64,000 bases of DNA, taken from NCBI RefSeq assembly GCF_006539345.1, contig NZ_BJMV01000013.1:1-64000 (forward strand), written 5' to 3'. Below the pieces are notes generated by a model that searched no databases, had not been told where the DNA came from, and worked only from the letters and a program-made list of their open reading frames with translations. This document shows positions 28,500 through 37,840 of this stretch, one piece after another. How positions within the stretch are numbered: position 1 is the stretch's first letter; each line of letters begins with the position of its first letter. This DNA is from Acetobacter peroxydans. GTDB taxonomy: Bacteria > Pseudomonadota > Alphaproteobacteria > Acetobacterales > Acetobacteraceae. Made by a program: the position numbers and the translations under genes.

Positions 28500-29435
28500 A
28501 TGACTATTCTTCTTCTTGCAGACCATGACGGACAGACGTTGGGTGAGGCGACAGCCCGTGCCGTCAGCGCAGCCCGCGACATGGGGGGCGTCATTCATGT
28601 GCTAGTCGCGGGAGAGAACGTAGGCTCTATCGCCCGGGCGGCTGCCACTGTGTCCGGTGTTGATAAGGTGCTGGTGGCAGACGATCCGGCTCTGGCGCAT
28701 CTCCTGGCCGAGCCGGTGGCGGAACTGCTGGTGACGCTGAGCGTGGATTACGCGGCCGTGATTGCGCCTGCTACGTCCGTTGGCAAGGATATCCTGCCTC
28801 GCGTTGCGGCCCGACGCGACGTAATGCAGGTTTCCGACATAACGCGGGTGATAGCGGCCGATACGTTCGAGCGGCCGGTCTATGCTGGGAATGCCATTGA
28901 GACGGTACAAAGCACGGACGAGCTGAAAGTTATTACTATTCGCAGTTCTGCCTTTGATGCAGCACCGCAAGGCGGTGAGAGTGCTCCGGTGGAAAGTGTC
29001 AGCCTGCCAGCCAAAGAGTGGAAAGCCCGTTTTGAGAGTGAGGCGCTGACAAAAAGCGAACGGCCAGAACTGACATCCGCACGGATTGTCGTCTCAGGCG
29101 GGCGCGGGCTGGGGTCAGCCCAGGCCTTCGAGACGGTGCTTGCTCCGTTGGCGGAGCATTTGCACGCTGCCATAGGCGCTTCCAGAGCCGCGGTGGACGC
29201 GAACTATGCGCCCAATGACCTGCAGGTGGGACAGACGGGCAAAATTGTCGCCCCTGAGCTTTATATCGCCGTTGGCATTTCCGGGGCGATCCAGCATCTC
29301 GCAGGTATGAAGGACTCTAAAGTGATCGTGGCGATCAATAAAGATCCTGATGCCCCCATTTTTCAGGTCGCTGACTTCGGTCTTGTTGGCGACCTTTTTA
29401 CCATTGTTCCGGAACTGGTGCAGGCACTGGGCTAA
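28500..29435 (+). CDS. etfA: Electron transfer flavoprotein alpha subunit
   Basis: EtfA, 311 aa. The C-terminal FAD-binding signature is clear: [32 protein letters not shown] and [20 protein letters not shown]. Together with EtfB it takes electrons from the acyl-CoA dehydrogenase to ETF-QO, whose gene starts this operon. Confidence 0.96.
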   Translation: MTILLLADHDGQTLGEATARAVSAARDMGGVIHVLVAGENVGSIARAAATVSGVDKVLVADDPALAHLLAEPVAELLVTLSVDYAAVIAPATSVGKDILPRVAARRDVMQVSDITRVIAADTFERPVYAGNAIETVQSTDELKVITIRSSAFDAAPQGGESAPVESVSLPAKEWKARFESEALTKSERPELTSARIVVSGGRGLGSAQAFETVLAPLAEHLHAAIGASRAAVDANYAPNDLQVGQTGKIVAPELYIAVGISGAIQHLAGMKDSKVIVAINKDPDAPIFQVADFGLVGDLFTIVPELVQALG

Positions 29436-29464
29436 GCCCGCCGTACCCCGAGGAGTCTTTAAAA

Positions 29465-30652
29465 ATGACTGTTTCCGATCCTGTTGTTATCGTTTCGGCT
29501 GCCCGTACGCCCATTGGCTGGTTTCAGGGTGATTTTTCTACGATCGAAGCGCCCCATCTGGGGGCGACTGCCATTCGCGCTGCTGTCGCACGCAGTGGTC
29601 TGGACCCCGCGATGATTGAGAGTGTGTTCATGGGCTGCGTGTTGAGTGCTGGCCTAAGGCAGAACCCGGCGCGTCAGGCTGCTTATTACGGGGGCCTGCC
29701 GTTCAGTGTTCCCGCGTTGAGCGTCAACAAATTGTGCGGTTCAGGCATGATGGCAATGGGGCTAGGCTATGATTCTCTGCTTGCTGGTTCGGCCGGCCTC
29801 GTCGTGGCGGGCGGACAGGAAAGTATGACCAATGCGCCCTATCTGATAAAAAAGGCCCGCAGTGGCTACAGGCTCGGTCATGGCGAAATTTACGATCACA
29901 TGTTTTACGATGGTCTGGAAGACGCTTACGAACCCGGACAGCTTATGGGGAATTTTGCGGAACTAACCGTGCGCCAGTATGGTTTTACCCGTGAGCAGCA
30001 GGATAACTACGCGATCAAGACCTTGGAGCGGGCGCGTAAAGCGGTGGAAAGTGGCGCGTTTGATGCGGAAATCGTACCCGTCACTGTCAAGACCCGCAAA
30101 GGCGAGTTGTTGATCAAGCATGATGAAAACCCACTGAAGGCTGATCCAGAAAAAATACCGACTTTGAAAGCAGCTTTCGGCAAGGATGGCACTATAACTC
30201 CGGCGAGCTCGTCCGGTATTTCAGATGGTGCGGCGGCGCTCGTCATGACGCGGCGGACACAGGCCGAAAAACTGGGCCTGCCGGTGCTGGCAACGGTCAG
30301 GGGGTATGCGGTTCATTCGATGGAGCCAAGGGATTTTACGATTGCCCCGGTGCCAGCCATGGAAAAACTGCTCAGACAGGTTAACTGGCGCGTGGGAGAT
30401 ATTGATCTCTTTGAAGTGAATGAGGCTTTTGCCGTCACGGCTATGGTCGCGCAGAAAGAGCTTGGTATTCCTGACGAACGTCTGAATGTTAATGGCGGTG
30501 CCTGTGCGCTCGGCCATCCCGTTGGCGCGACCGGCGCGCGGCTGATTACTACCCTGATCCACGCGTTGAAGGCTCGTGATCAACACAGGGGCGTGGCCTC
30601 GGCCTGTATTGGCGGCGGCGAGGCGATCGCCATGGCTGTGGAACTGCCCTGA
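29465..30652 (+). CDS. Acetyl-CoA acyltransferase (thiolase)
   Basis: Thiolase, 395 aa, cleaving 3-ketoacyl-CoA with CoA. The acylated nucleophile is C91 in VNKLCGSGM, with the GGACALGHPVGATGAR histidine region and the second Cys in ASACIGGGEA. It ends the core beta-oxidation set. Acetoacetyl-CoA thiolase activity is equally possible from family similarity. Confidence 0.93.
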   Translation: MTVSDPVVIVSAARTPIGWFQGDFSTIEAPHLGATAIRAAVARSGLDPAMIESVFMGCVLSAGLRQNPARQAAYYGGLPFSVPALSVNKLCGSGMMAMGLGYDSLLAGSAGLVVAGGQESMTNAPYLIKKARSGYRLGHGEIYDHMFYDGLEDAYEPGQLMGNFAELTVRQYGFTREQQDNYAIKTLERARKAVESGAFDAEIVPVTVKTRKGELLIKHDENPLKADPEKIPTLKAAFGKDGTITPASSSGISDGAAALVMTRRTQAEKLGLPVLATVRGYAVHSMEPRDFTIAPVPAMEKLLRQVNWRVGDIDLFEVNEAFAVTAMVAQKELGIPDERLNVNGGACALGHPVGATGARLITTLIHALKARDQHRGVASACIGGGEAIAMAVELP

Positions 30653-30716
30653 GAAAACACGGAACGCTCTGCGCGCCCCATGGGGCTGCAGAGCAAGCAG
30701 GAAAGTGTGCAAGAGC

Positions 30717-32228
30717 ATGACAACAGAACGGATCGGATACCATGCGTTCCGCGACAGGGTGATGACTGCCGATGAAGCCGCCAGGCTGATCAGGGATAAG
30801 GAGACGGTCGCCACGAGCGGTTTCGGCGCAGGGGGCACTCCAAAGGCTGTCCCGCGTGCCCTTGCGGTCATGGCGAAGGAACTCCATGCGCAGGGCGAAC
30901 CCTTTGCGCTCAGGCTGTTCACGGGGGCTTCCACCATGACGGATGTCGATGGTGTGCTGGCGGATGCGGATGCGGTGAGCTTTCGTATGCCGTATATGAG
31001 CGACCCGGTGATGCGTCGGAAGATCAACGCGGGCAGCATTGCTTATGTTGACACGCATCTCAGCCGCGTAGCGCCTTGGACGCGGGCGGGTTTTTTTGGC
31101 AAGATCGACGTGGCTATCATTGAGGCCGCGCTGGTGCGTAGCGATGGCGGGCTTGTACCGACCTTTGCGATCGGCAATGCCCAGACCTGGCTCGACCTGG
31201 CCGACAAGGTGATTATCGAGATCAACACCTGGCATACGCCCCAGATCGAAGGACTGCACGATATCTGGGACGCGACCATCCCCGATGCGGCCGCAACCCT
31301 TGCACGGATTGCAACGCCCGGCACGCGCGTGGGGCAGGCAGCCTTGCAAGTGGACCCCGACAAGGTTGCGGCGGTTGTGTTCACCCATGAACCCGAGCAG
31401 AGCGTCACGTTTCGTGAGGACAAGGATGCGGCTGCCATTGCCGGACACATTCTTGACTTTCTGCAAAATGAGGTTGCGCGCGGTCGTCTGCCACGCGCCC
31501 TGCCGCCCTTGCAGTCGGGCGTTGGCAATATCGCCAATGCGGTGATGGGAGGTCTGGCCGATGCACCCTTCGAGAACCTGACTGCCTATACGGAGGTTAT
31601 TCAGGACGGTATGCTGGACATGCTCCGAAGCGGTCGGATGACGGCTATTTCAGGGGCGGCTCTCTATCTGAGTCCGGACTATGCGGATTTTGTAAACACG
31701 CATATGCACACCTTGCGTGACAAGATTGTCCTGCGCCCGCAGGAGGTCAGTAACAACCCATCCGTTGTGCGGGCGCTCAACTCGATTGCCATGAATGCGG
31801 CCATTGAGGTCGATATTTACGGCAACGTCAATTCTACGCGTGTTGCGGGCTCACGCGTGCAGAACGGGATCGGTGGTTCGGGCGATTTTGCCAGAAGTGC
31901 CATGCTGTCGATTTTCATGACGCCATCCATCGCAAAAAATCGCGCTATTTCATCTATTGTTCCTATGGTGTCCCACGTCGATCATATCAGCCAGGACGGT
32001 CAGGTTGTGGTGACGGAACAGGGGCTGGCTGACCTACGTGGTTTGTGCCCGCGCGATCGTGCGCGGCAGATTATCACCCATTGCGCACACCCCGATTACC
32101 GCCCGCTGCTACTGGACTATGTGGACCGTGCCGAGCGTCAGCCCGGTGGTGATACGCCTCATATCCTCTCCGAAGCGCTCTCGTGGCATCAGCGCCTGAT
32201 GGACACAGGGGCTATGATGCCGAAATGA
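30717..32228 (+). CDS. Succinyl-CoA:acetate CoA-transferase family protein (AarC-like)
   Basis: Acetyl-CoA hydrolase/transferase family, 503 aa. The catalytic Glu is E293 in AYTEVIQDG, one residue from E294 of the 505-residue A. aceti AarC, which makes acetyl-CoA from acetate and succinyl-CoA. Other family segments are SGFGAGGTPKAVPRALA and GGSGDFARSAMLSIFM. The ATG at 30717 follows AGGAAAG; the longer frame overlaps the thiolase gene. Placed last in a beta-oxidation operon it may instead recycle acyl-CoA or release acetate. Confidence 0.85.
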   Translation: MTTERIGYHAFRDRVMTADEAARLIRDKETVATSGFGAGGTPKAVPRALAVMAKELHAQGEPFALRLFTGASTMTDVDGVLADADAVSFRMPYMSDPVMRRKINAGSIAYVDTHLSRVAPWTRAGFFGKIDVAIIEAALVRSDGGLVPTFAIGNAQTWLDLADKVIIEINTWHTPQIEGLHDIWDATIPDAAATLARIATPGTRVGQAALQVDPDKVAAVVFTHEPEQSVTFREDKDAAAIAGHILDFLQNEVARGRLPRALPPLQSGVGNIANAVMGGLADAPFENLTAYTEVIQDGMLDMLRSGRMTAISGAALYLSPDYADFVNTHMHTLRDKIVLRPQEVSNNPSVVRALNSIAMNAAIEVDIYGNVNSTRVAGSRVQNGIGGSGDFARSAMLSIFMTPSIAKNRAISSIVPMVSHVDHISQDGQVVVTEQGLADLRGLCPRDRARQIITHCAHPDYRPLLLDYVDRAERQPGGDTPHILSEALSWHQRLMDTGAMMPK

Positions 32229-32251
32229 GCATAGGCCTGATCAACAGCCAC

Positions 32252-33337
32252 TCAGGGTTCTGATGGGCGGGTATCCTGCGCAGGCACGGCAAGCCAGTCG
32301 ACTAATTGCGGGATCATGGATCTCGCGACCCGTCCTACCCCGAGCAGGGTAGCGGATGCTGAGCCGCACCAGGCGCCATAGCCCAGCAGCCAGAGACGGG
32401 GCTCCTTGATGGCCTGCTGCCCGTTAACGCGGATCAGCCCATCCGGCTCGATCACATCAAGTGAGGCGAATGCGCGGAGTGCAGGTCTAAAGCCTGTGCA
32501 CCAGATAATGGCGTCAATGGCTTCTTCCCGCCCGTCGGGCCATACGACGCCTGTTGGTGTCATCCGTACGAACGGGCGTACTGCGTGCAGCGCGCCGCGT
32601 TCTCTGGCGGCCCGCACAGGCGGCACCATGACGATCTCGCCAAAGCCGCCAATGGGCGCTGCGTCACCTTGGCTAAGAACGCGAGCAGTCGCCCGCTCGA
32701 ACAGCACCCGTCCGTCCACATCGTCTGGCAGGAACGCTGGATCATCCTGTGTTACCCAGGTTGCGTTCGCCTGGAGTGACACTTCCGCCAGAATCTGCGC
32801 CCCGGAGTTGCCGCCCCCCACAACGAGCACGCGCTGGCCTGTAAAAGGCGTCGCATCCCAGTAATGAGAGGAATGGACTTGCGTTCCGGTAAATACATCC
32901 CGGCCCGGATAATCGGGCGTGAAGGGGGATGACCACGTGCCGGTTGCCCCAATCACTGCACGGCCGAGAAAATCCCCGGACTGTGTGTGGATTTTGAGGT
33001 GGTCATCATCGGTTCGTTCCACGCGTTCTACCGTTACCGGGCGGCGGATTGGCAGGGCGTAATGTTCCTCATAACGGCGTAGATAGCTCAGCACTTCTTC
33101 GCGCGTCGGATAGCTGCCCTCTGCGGTGTCGGGCATGGGCCAGCCGGGTAGGGAACTGTAGGACGCAGGCGAAAACAGGTGCAGGGAGTCCCAGCCATGT
33201 ACCCACGCTCCCCCAGCCTGTGTGCCGTTATCGAGAATGACGTAGCTCAGTCCGGTACGGCGCAGGTAATAGGAGGCGGCGAGCGCCGCCTGACCGCCGC
33301 CGATAATGACGACATCGAAGGATTCTACAACAGACAT
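32252..33337 (-). CDS. arsO: ArsO-like flavin monooxygenase
   Basis: FAD/NAD(P)-dependent oxidoreductase, 361 aa, with [17 protein letters not shown] at the N-terminus and [17 protein letters not shown] mid-protein. ArsO-type monooxygenases are common in ars operons, but their substrate is not well defined. The start MSVVESFD is chosen because it follows the arsH stop by one base, with AAGG upstream. Distinct from the urate-operon flavoprotein at 4063, although of the same broad fold. Confidence 0.8.
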   Translation of the reverse strand: MSVVESFDVVIIGGGQAALAASYYLRRTGLSYVILDNGTQAGGAWVHGWDSLHLFSPASYSSLPGWPMPDTAEGSYPTREEVLSYLRRYEEHYALPIRRPVTVERVERTDDDHLKIHTQSGDFLGRAVIGATGTWSSPFTPDYPGRDVFTGTQVHSSHYWDATPFTGQRVLVVGGGNSGAQILAEVSLQANATWVTQDDPAFLPDDVDGRVLFERATARVLSQGDAAPIGGFGEIVMVPPVRAARERGALHAVRPFVRMTPTGVVWPDGREEAIDAIIWCTGFRPALRAFASLDVIEPDGLIRVNGQQAIKEPRLWLLGYGAWCGSASATLLGVGRVARSMIPQLVDWLAVPAQDTRPSEP

Positions 33338-33338
33338 G

Positions 33339-34037
33339 TCACATACCTTCAGGAAGGCGGAGCTCCGCCTTGCGTTCACTGTAACGATCCACAAGATAAT
33401 CGGCGCGATCACGTAGCAGCCACGTGAACTTCATCAATTCCTCCATAACGTCTACCACGCGGTCATAGAGCGGAGAGGACTTCATCCGGTCGTCGTCCCC
33501 AAACTGGGTATAGGCCATCGGCACGCTGGACTGGTTGGGGATGGTGAACATCCGCATCCAGCGGCCCAGAACCCGCAGGGCGTTGACGGAGTTGAAGCTT
33601 TGTGACCCGCCAGAGACCTGCATGACAGCCAGCGTACGGCCCTGTGTCGGGCGGATTGACCCTTCGGTAAGGGGGAGCCAGTCAATCTGGTTTTTGAACA
33701 CCGCGGTCATGTTACCGTGTCGCTCGGGGCTGCACCAGACCTGTCCTTCAGACCAGATCGACAGTTCCCGTAACTCCTGCACCTTCGGGTGTGTGGGGGG
33801 CACAGAGTCTGCGACCGGCAGGCCGGCTGGATCGAACACCCGTGTTTCCGCTCCCAGGGTTTGCAGAATACGCTCCGCTTCCAGCACCAGCAGGCGGCTG
33901 AATGAGCGCGGGCGCAGCGAGCCATAGAGCAGCAGGATACGGGGCGGATGGCTCATCCGGTGTTGCGGCTCCAGTCGCACGGGGTCGATCCGTTCGAGAT
34001 ATTCCGCGTTCAGGGCGGGCATTTCCTGTGTGGACAT
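33339..34037 (-). CDS. arsH: ArsH, NADPH-dependent FMN reductase / organoarsenical oxidase
   Basis: ArsH, 232 aa, flavodoxin-like. [17 protein letters not shown] is the phosphate-binding loop, followed by [20 protein letters not shown] and [19 protein letters not shown]. It oxidises trivalent methyl- and aryl-arsenicals to the less toxic pentavalent form. The start at [10 protein letters not shown] follows AAGGAT; the longer frame runs into arsB. Confidence 0.94.
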   Translation of the reverse strand: MSTQEMPALNAEYLERIDPVRLEPQHRMSHPPRILLLYGSLRPRSFSRLLVLEAERILQTLGAETRVFDPAGLPVADSVPPTHPKVQELRELSIWSEGQVWCSPERHGNMTAVFKNQIDWLPLTEGSIRPTQGRTLAVMQVSGGSQSFNSVNALRVLGRWMRMFTIPNQSSVPMAYTQFGDDDRMKSSPLYDRVVDVMEELMKFTWLLRDRADYLVDRYSERKAELRLPEGM

Positions 34038-34060
34038 GGCCGTCAGATCCTTCAGTTGCG

Positions 34061-35356
34061 TCAGGGATGGCTGATCTGGGGCAGCCACAAGGCCAGTGCG
34101 ATCAGCGTGACCAACAGGACAGGCGGCGTGATGATAAGGCCGACTTTGATATACTGTCCCCATGTCACCCGATGGTTTTTGGAGGCCAGCACATGCAGCC
34201 ATAGAAGTGTGGCAAGGCTACCGATGGGCGTGAATTTTGGCCCGAGATCGCAGCCGATGACATTGGCATAGACCATCAGGTCGCGTGTGAGTGGTGTGAT
34301 ATCGTGCGTCTGCTGGATTGCCAGCGCCCCGACCAGAACACTCGGCATATTGTTCATGATGGACGACAGAACAGCAGCCAGAAAGCCGGTGCCTATTGTG
34401 GCGGTGAACAGTCCCTGATGGCCAAGCCAGACCAGCGCGCTGGCCAGATAGTCAGTCAGCCCCGCATTGCGCAGCCCGTACACCACCAGATACATGCCGA
34501 GCGAGAAGATCACAATCTGCCATGGAGCCCCCCGCAGTACCTTGCGGACAGGAATAACCCGCCCAAACCCAGCGACAAGCAGCAGGATGCTGGCGGCCAG
34601 CCCTGCCACGACGCAGACTGGGATATGAAGCGGGGCCGTCAGGAGATAGGCAAGTAGAATCAGAGCCAGCAACGGAAAGGCCGCGCGGAACACGTACCGG
34701 TCGCGAATGGCTGTGGCGGGCGCGGGCAGTGTGTCAACGGGATAGGTAGTCGGTATCTCTCGGCCGAAGTAGGCCCACAGAGCGGCCAGTGTCGCGCCGA
34801 GTGCCACCAGATCGACGGGAACCATGATCGCGGCATAACGGTCGAACGGAATGCCGAAGAAATTGGCGCTAACGATATTCACCAGATTGGAGATGACGAG
34901 CGGCAGGCTTGTCGTATCTGCAACGAAGCCGGTCGCAATGATGAAGGCCAGAGCTGCGGTCTGGCTCAGGCGGAGTTGCGCCAGAATGGCAATGACAATA
35001 GGTGTGAGTAGCAGGGCCGCACCGTCATTGGCGAAGATCGCCGCGATGGCTGCTCCCAGCAGCACGATCAGCGGAAAGAGCACCCTGCCGCGTCCCCTGC
35101 CCCAGCGCACGACATGCAGGGCGGCCCAGTGGAAGAACCCGGCCTCATCCAGCAACAGGGAGATAATGATCAGTGCGATAAAGGTGAAAGTGGCATCCCA
35201 GACGATGTGCCAGACGACGGGAATATCCTGCCAGTGGATGACGCCTGTCGCCAGTGCTACACCGGCCCCGGCCAGTGCGCTCCAGCCTATCCCGAGGCCC
35301 CGGGGCTGCCATATGACGAAAACCAGTGTGAGAATGAAAAGGGCAAGGGCCAGCAT
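34061..35356 (-). CDS. arsB: ArsB-type arsenite efflux permease
   Basis: Inner-membrane transporter, 431 aa, with about a dozen hydrophobic helices. It belongs to the ArsB/ion-transporter superfamily: segments [31 protein letters not shown], and [17 protein letters not shown] near the C-terminus. It exports As(III) produced by ArsC. Its ATG shares one base with the arsC stop. Confidence 0.93.
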   Translation of the reverse strand: MLALALFILTLVFVIWQPRGLGIGWSALAGAGVALATGVIHWQDIPVVWHIVWDATFTFIALIIISLLLDEAGFFHWAALHVVRWGRGRGRVLFPLIVLLGAAIAAIFANDGAALLLTPIVIAILAQLRLSQTAALAFIIATGFVADTTSLPLVISNLVNIVSANFFGIPFDRYAAIMVPVDLVALGATLAALWAYFGREIPTTYPVDTLPAPATAIRDRYVFRAAFPLLALILLAYLLTAPLHIPVCVVAGLAASILLLVAGFGRVIPVRKVLRGAPWQIVIFSLGMYLVVYGLRNAGLTDYLASALVWLGHQGLFTATIGTGFLAAVLSSIMNNMPSVLVGALAIQQTHDITPLTRDLMVYANVIGCDLGPKFTPIGSLATLLWLHVLASKNHRVTWGQYIKVGLIITPPVLLVTLIALALWLPQISHP

Positions 35357-35778
35357 CAGACGATCCGCCTTCCTGTCTGGTCCACGACTTTTTCACCATC
35401 TTCCTTGGCAAATGCGCCGCGTTGCGGGCCAGGCAGCATGTCCAGAACTGCTTCAGATGGACGGCAGAGCTTCACACCCAGCGGCGTCACGACGATCGGT
35501 CGGTTAATCAGGATCGGATGCGCCATCATGGCGTCGATCAGCGTGTCGTTACTCAGGGTCGGGTCATCAAGACGCAGTTCATGAAAGGGCGTGCCTTTCT
35601 CCCGCAGGAGCATCCGCACAGGAATATCCATGCGGTGGACCAGATCCATCAGTTCGGCCCGGCTTGGTGGCGTTTTCAGATATTCGATGATCTGAGGCTC
35701 TTCGCCACTGTTGCGGATCAGCGCCAGCACGTTACGCGACGTGCCGCAGTCCGGGTTATGGTAGAGTGTAACGGTCAT
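35356..35778 (-). CDS. arsC: Glutaredoxin-coupled arsenate reductase
   Basis: ArsC of the plasmid R773/Spx fold, 140 aa. The catalytic Cys is C11 in [13 protein letters not shown], and the C-terminal [15 protein letters not shown] supplies the family arginines. It reduces As(V) to As(III) for export. Start overlaps the arsR stop by 4 bp. Confidence 0.95.
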   Translation of the reverse strand: MTVTLYHNPDCGTSRNVLALIRNSGEEPQIIEYLKTPPSRAELMDLVHRMDIPVRMLLREKGTPFHELRLDDPTLSNDTLIDAMMAHPILINRPIVVTPLGVKLCRPSEAVLDMLPGPQRGAFAKEDGEKVVDQTGRRIV

Positions 35779-36128
35779 GACTGTGTTTCCTTGCCCGGAC
35801 AGCAGGCTGACAGATTCGTTATGACGGATGCGCAGAGTTCCGGGCTTCCCGCACAGCAGTCCTTGACCAGAAATGACATCAGATCCTGCAGGCGTGACAG
35901 ACAGGCGCGGTAGATGATCAGGCGGCTATGACGTTGCGACGTCAACAGTCCAGCCCGCTTCAGCGTGGCCAGATGAACGGAGATCGTATTCTGCGGTAAT
36001 TCAAGCCGCCGCGCGACGTCCCCGGCGGGCAACCCGTCAGGTTCATGGCGCACCAGCAGGCGGAAAATCTCCAGTCGTGTAGACTGCGACAGGGCGCCGA
36101 GCGCGGCAAGGGCGGACTCCGTATCCAT
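35775..36128 (-). CDS. arsR: Arsenic-responsive repressor ArsR
   Basis: ArsR/SmtB repressor, 117 aa. The winged HTH spans about residues 35-65 (DVARRLELPQNTISVHLATL). The DNA-binding helix lacks the CVCDLC motif of the E. coli protein. Instead the C-terminus has C91, C92 and C99 (DCCAGSPELC) and a further C109-C110 pair, like the Acidithiobacillus ferrooxidans type (C95, C96, C102). The start MDTESALAALG is the usual family N-terminus; the longer frame crosses the operator. Confidence 0.92.
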   Translation of the reverse strand: MDTESALAALGALSQSTRLEIFRLLVRHEPDGLPAGDVARRLELPQNTISVHLATLKRAGLLTSQRHSRLIIYRACLSRLQDLMSFLVKDCCAGSPELCASVITNLSACCPGKETQS

Positions 36129-36150
36129 ATATCCAGCTTTGTGGATATAT
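36127..36150. promoter_or_regulatory. Inverted repeat at the arsR start, probable ArsR operator
   Basis: ATATATCCA and TGGATATAT form a perfect 9-bp inverted repeat with a 6-bp spacer, its inner edge touching the arsR start codon. The position and AT-rich dyad suit an ArsR operator. No strong ribosome-binding site is visible in the same stretch, so the transcript leader may be very short. Confidence 0.55.
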
Positions 36151-36433
36151 TGTCCTGAGTCAAGACGCCCTGGCGCTGGCCAACGGCTGGGAAGAGGAAT
36201 GCGATTGAGGCGACAGTAACGCGGCTGACGTTCTTTCATAGCCATCGGCAGCTTTACATGGATTCTGGGCTCATGCACTGTTCAGTAACAGATGACATGA
36301 CTCAATCGATGAGCCGTAGCTTCGGTATATGCAGGCTGTCCCTGACGACCGTAAAGGACAGAAACCCCGGAATTGTTGAGCAGACTGGGTTTTTTCTACT
36401 CATAACGACCAATCATCAGAGGTGGATCGATAG
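36151..36433. other. Divergent region between arsR and the MFS gene
   Basis: Together with the operator this gives about 300 bp between the two start codons. No gene is supported: the open frames here lack ribosome-binding sites and homology. It must hold the promoter of the MFS gene. Confidence 0.4.
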
Positions 36434-37612
36434 ATGCCCCGGGCTTACTTCGCCGGACTTTCAAGGAACGTTATCCTTCTGGCTATAGCCAGCCTGTTTA
36501 CCGATATTTCGACAGAGATGTTGTACCCGGTTCTACCGGTTTTCCTGACGCAGATACTTGGGGCCTCTGGTAGTGTCGTGGGCCTGATAGATGGCTGTGT
36601 CCAGTCAGCTCAAAATATTGCTCAGGGCATTTCCGGCACGCTCTCGGACAGGCTGCGACAGCGAAAGTCAATCGCTCTGGTCGGCTATTTTCTGGCGGCT
36701 ATTTCCAAGCCACTGATGGGACTTTCTACAAGCTGGATGGGTTTGTTCGGGGCTCGGATGCTGGACCGACTGGGAACCGGCACAAGGTCGGCCCCACGGG
36801 ACGCGCTTATTGCCTCTTCGGTGGATGAAAAAAACCGCGGCAGGGCGTTCGGATTCGAAGGCACAGGAGACAATATAGGTGCCTTTCTCGGGCCGTTGCT
36901 GGCCGCGTTGCTGCTGTCTGTGTCGCACGTTGATATCCGGTCAATGTTCTATTTCGCATTCATTCCTAGCTTGACTGCGTTTTGCATGGTTCTTTTCGTT
37001 AAGGAAAATACAGAGGCCGTGTCCGTCAAGCCCAGAGCGGGGGCGAGCGTTCAGCACATGCCGACAATTTACTGGAAATATTTGTTGGTCACAGCGTTGT
37101 TCGGTATTGGCTGTTCCAGCAACGCTTTCCTGATCCTGCGGATGCAGGAGACCGGCGGGTCTCTTGAAGCCACGATCCTGATTTATTCAGCATTCAATCT
37201 GGTTGCGGCACTGGTCTCCTATCCAGCCGGGTACCTTTCCGATCACTGGGGGCGAAGGACCATGCTCCTTGTTTCATTTCTTGTCTTTTTGATTGCCTAT
37301 CTTGGCTTTGCCCTGTCCACAAATGTTATACTGATCGGATGCCTTTTTGTAATTTACGGCGTTTATCAAGGAATCTTTCGGAGTATTGGCAAGGCTCTGG
37401 CGGCGGATCTTGTGGCGACAGAACTGCGAGCAACCGGAATTGGCTGGTATAGTGCCACCATTGGCTTGTTTCAGTTGGTGGCCAGTGTAATCGCTGGGGA
37501 GTTGTGGGATCACATCGGTCATGCAGCCGTATTTTATAACGGTGCGATTTTTGCAGCCGTCGGGATTATCGGACTTCAGATGCTGCTTCCGAAGGGAACA
37601 GGAAATAAATAG
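36434..37612 (+). CDS. MFS transporter
   Basis: Major facilitator, 392 aa, with about 12 hydrophobic segments and the loop 2-3 motif GTLSDRLRQRKS, plus DRLGTGTRSAPRDALIA in the N-half and YPAGYLSDHWGRRT in the C-half. AGAGGTGG precedes the ATG. Divergent from arsR, so an arsenic or drug export role is possible. It is not clearly ArsJ, whose usual GAPDH partner gene is absent. Substrate unknown. Confidence 0.85.
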   Translation: MPRAYFAGLSRNVILLAIASLFTDISTEMLYPVLPVFLTQILGASGSVVGLIDGCVQSAQNIAQGISGTLSDRLRQRKSIALVGYFLAAISKPLMGLSTSWMGLFGARMLDRLGTGTRSAPRDALIASSVDEKNRGRAFGFEGTGDNIGAFLGPLLAALLLSVSHVDIRSMFYFAFIPSLTAFCMVLFVKENTEAVSVKPRAGASVQHMPTIYWKYLLVTALFGIGCSSNAFLILRMQETGGSLEATILIYSAFNLVAALVSYPAGYLSDHWGRRTMLLVSFLVFLIAYLGFALSTNVILIGCLFVIYGVYQGIFRSIGKALAADLVATELRATGIGWYSATIGLFQLVASVIAGELWDHIGHAAVFYNGAIFAAVGIIGLQMLLPKGTGNK

Positions 37613-37727
37613 TAAAGAATTCAGCCTGTAAAAATATGGAAGCTTTCTGCACGCGCCGCATGTGGCACTCGGCTTTGGGCGGGTTCACGCTTGATAAGGC
37701 ACATGATCATAAGAGATTGCAGGCCCC

Positions 37728-37752
37728 CTGGTCCGGAGTAATTCCAGACCAG
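37728..37752. terminator. Hairpin downstream of the MFS gene
   Basis: CTGGTC pairs with GACCAG, continuing after one mismatch with GGA/TCC around a 5-base loop. No T-run follows, so this is a weak terminator candidate for the MFS gene. Confidence 0.3.
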
Positions 37753-37803
37753 AGGATCAGTAGCGACATTGTCAGACTGGCGCTATGATAGTTTGTTTAA
37801 GTC

Positions 37804-37835
37804 AAAAAAGCTGTCAGGGGTCAGCAGGTCTGACC
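37804..37835 (-). terminator. Intrinsic terminator of the chemoreceptor gene
   Basis: On the minus strand GGTCAG-ACCTG-CTGACC forms a 6-bp stem (37819-37835), followed about 9 bases later by a run of six T (complement of 37804-37809). It begins just after the chemoreceptor stop. Confidence 0.45.
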
Positions 37836-37840
37836 TCGGA

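Noticed and set aside
36258-36488. Small frame between arsR and the MFS gene
   Set aside because: Overlaps the MFS start and has no ribosome-binding site or homologous features.
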